6,761 nt of DNA. Origin: an uncultured Desulfomonile sp. Lineage in GTDB: Bacteria > Desulfobacterota > Desulfomonilia > Desulfomonilales > Desulfomonilaceae. The position numbers were made by a program, and so were the translations under genes. Under the pieces are notes generated by a model that was not told the origin of the DNA, did not search any database, and worked only from the letters and a program-made list of their open reading frames with translations. Shown here one piece after another: positions 5,824 to 6,761 of this stretch (within the stretch, counting starts at the first letter, position 1; each line of letters begins with the position of its first letter). The stretch covers positions 1-6,761 of the forward strand of contig CALDNG010000369.1 in assembly GCA_937915285.1 (NCBI GenBank), in the 5' to 3' direction.

Positions 5824-6714
5824 ATGGGATATTCCTGTTCAAAAGACATTGATAGGTCCAAAAAGACCGTACTGGTTTTATCGACCAGTTATCCTAATTC
5901 GAGTGATGACTGGTCCGGTATATTCATACATAAACTCAGTTCTGCTTTGATCGGGTTGGGATACCGAATTACGGTTCTGGCGCCATCAAACGGGGAATTT
6001 TATGGGGAACGGAGTTTTGATGGTGTAACGGTGAGGCGATTTTCGTATTTCTGGCCCCGTAGTCTTGAACGGTTGTGTTCTGGCGCTGGTGGCATTCCCG
6101 AGAATTTGAACAAAAGCACGCTTGCCAGGCTGCAGGTTTTTACAATGACGCTGGCCTTTTTCTTTCATGCCATGAGATCGTCGGCCAACACAGGAGTTAT
6201 TTACGCCAACTGGCTTGGTTCAGGAGTGGTCGGAGCGCTGGTCGGTCTTTTTAGAGGCATACCACTAGTAACCTCCTTCAGGGGTGATGATGGATACCTG
6301 GCGCGTGAGAGATTGTTGTGGAGGATTTTCACCAAGTTTGTAATCCGGCGATCCTCAGCGTTGGCCCCTGTCAGCGGGGAGTTAGCCGAAATATGCAAGG
6401 AGCTTGGAGCGCCGTCGGCAAAAGTTTTCACTCCTCGTTTCGGTGTGGACCTTGAGCTTTTTAGGCCTTCAGAAAGCCCCAAGAGGGCCGATGCCGGCGT
6501 CAGGATCATTTATGTCGGCAGCCTGATTCCCAAAAAGGGTGTCCAGGATCTGCTCCATGCCATAAGTGGCCAGTCGTTCAATCAGGCGATTCTTGACATA
6601 GTTGGCGAGGGTTTCTATGCAGAAGATCTTAAAAAGCTAGCCGGGAGTCTGGGAATATCATACCGGGTAAATTGGCGCGGTCTGGCTAGTCCGGATGAGG
6701 TATCCCGATTCATG
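5824..6714 (+). CDS. GT4-type (GT-B fold) glycosyltransferase, 3' end missing
   Basis: An open frame runs from ATG 5824 to the end of the true sequence: 297 residues of a protein usually about 380-420 long. The N-terminal domain begins KKTVLVLSTSYPNSSDDWSG (14-33), a typical GT4 acceptor-domain start, followed by the HKL helix. VTSFRGDD is at 149-156 and GVDLELFRP at 207-215. The donor domain starts with IIYVGSLIPKKG (228-239), then LDIVGEG (257-263). The sequence stops before the conserved EX7E motif, so truncation comes from the contig end, not mutation. It has no signal peptide; such enzymes act at the cytoplasmic membrane face, transferring sugars to lipid-linked or polysaccharide acceptors. 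Start choice: GGA lies 5 nt before ATG 5824, and the frame is closed by a TAG at 5746. With the epimerase it suggests a surface-polysaccharide locus. Donor and acceptor cannot be assigned. Confidence 0.88.
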
Positions 6715-6761
6715 AGATCGGAAGAGCACACGTCTGAACTCCAGTCACGAGTGGATATCTC
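6715..6761 (+). other. Illumina TruSeq adapter plus index (sequencing artefact, not genomic)
   Basis: The last 47 bases start with AGATCGGAAGAGC, the universal TruSeq adapter start. They continue through the known read-1 adapter to its CCAGTCAC end (finishing at 6748), then an index-like GAGTGGAT and ATCTC, the start of the flow-cell primer part. In the glycosyltransferase frame this yields the peptide RSEEHTSELQSR, a familiar contaminant in protein databases. The first A could be genomic or from A-tailing, so the junction is 6714/6715 within one base. Everything from here should be trimmed. Confidence 0.97.

Noticed and set aside
5699..5950. An 84-codon plus-strand frame upstream of the glycosyltransferase
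   Set aside because: Its second half overlaps the real glycosyltransferase N-terminus in another frame, and no motif or ribosome site supports it.
6201..6509. A 102-codon minus-strand frame
   Set aside because: It is antisense to the middle of the glycosyltransferase, whose plus-strand frame shows GT4 motifs throughout.
6171..6720. A 10-bp direct repeat CATGAGATCG at 6171-6180 and 6711-6720
   Set aside because: The second copy is formed by four genomic bases plus the first bases of the sequencing adapter, so the match is a coincidence and not a biological repeat.

Overview
The window reads as one end of an assembled contig from an anaerobic bacterium, most plausibly a Desulfobacterota (deltaproteobacterial) sulfate reducer or a syntrophic relative. 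The argument is gene content. A NifX-like, Mrp and ferredoxin-MinD gene set resembles the Desulfovibrio 'orange protein' (ORP) loci. No rRNA, tRNA, CRISPR array or transposase is visible.

Left half, minus strand (3614 down to 1): six co-directional genes. In transcription order they encode a small Gly/Arg-rich DUF5320-like protein (3614-3288), an Mrp/NBP35-type P-loop ATPase with an N-terminal cysteine cluster (3031-2144), two tandem NifX/NifB-C/ORP-family small proteins (2073-1690 and 1674-1315), and two consecutive MinD-family ATPases, each with an inserted 2x[4Fe-4S] ferredoxin domain (1299-430, and 433 running off the left edge). The last four are tightly packed: 15-nt gaps and a 4-nt ATGA overlap. 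Together they look like a machine that builds, carries or senses a metal-sulfur cluster. The family-level parallel is the ORP complex, whose protein binds a Mo-Cu-S cluster; the metal here is inference.

Middle (3615-4169): a divergent intergenic region of about 550 bp with several inverted repeats. One is a 9-bp-arm hairpin next to a TTGACA box in the direction of the minus-strand genes; another is a two-part palindrome at 3772-3819.

Right half, plus strand: an NAD-dependent nucleotide-sugar epimerase (4170-5165) ends at a clear Rho-independent terminator (5184-5220). About 600 bp of AT-rich sequence follows, with small inverted repeats and no convincing gene. Then a GT4-type glycosyltransferase starts at 5824 and runs to the right edge. 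These two genes suggest the start of a polysaccharide, O-antigen or capsule region.

The last 47 bases (6715-6761) are Illumina TruSeq adapter with an index, not genomic DNA. True sequence stops at about 6714, and the last translated residues of the glycosyltransferase frame are artificial.
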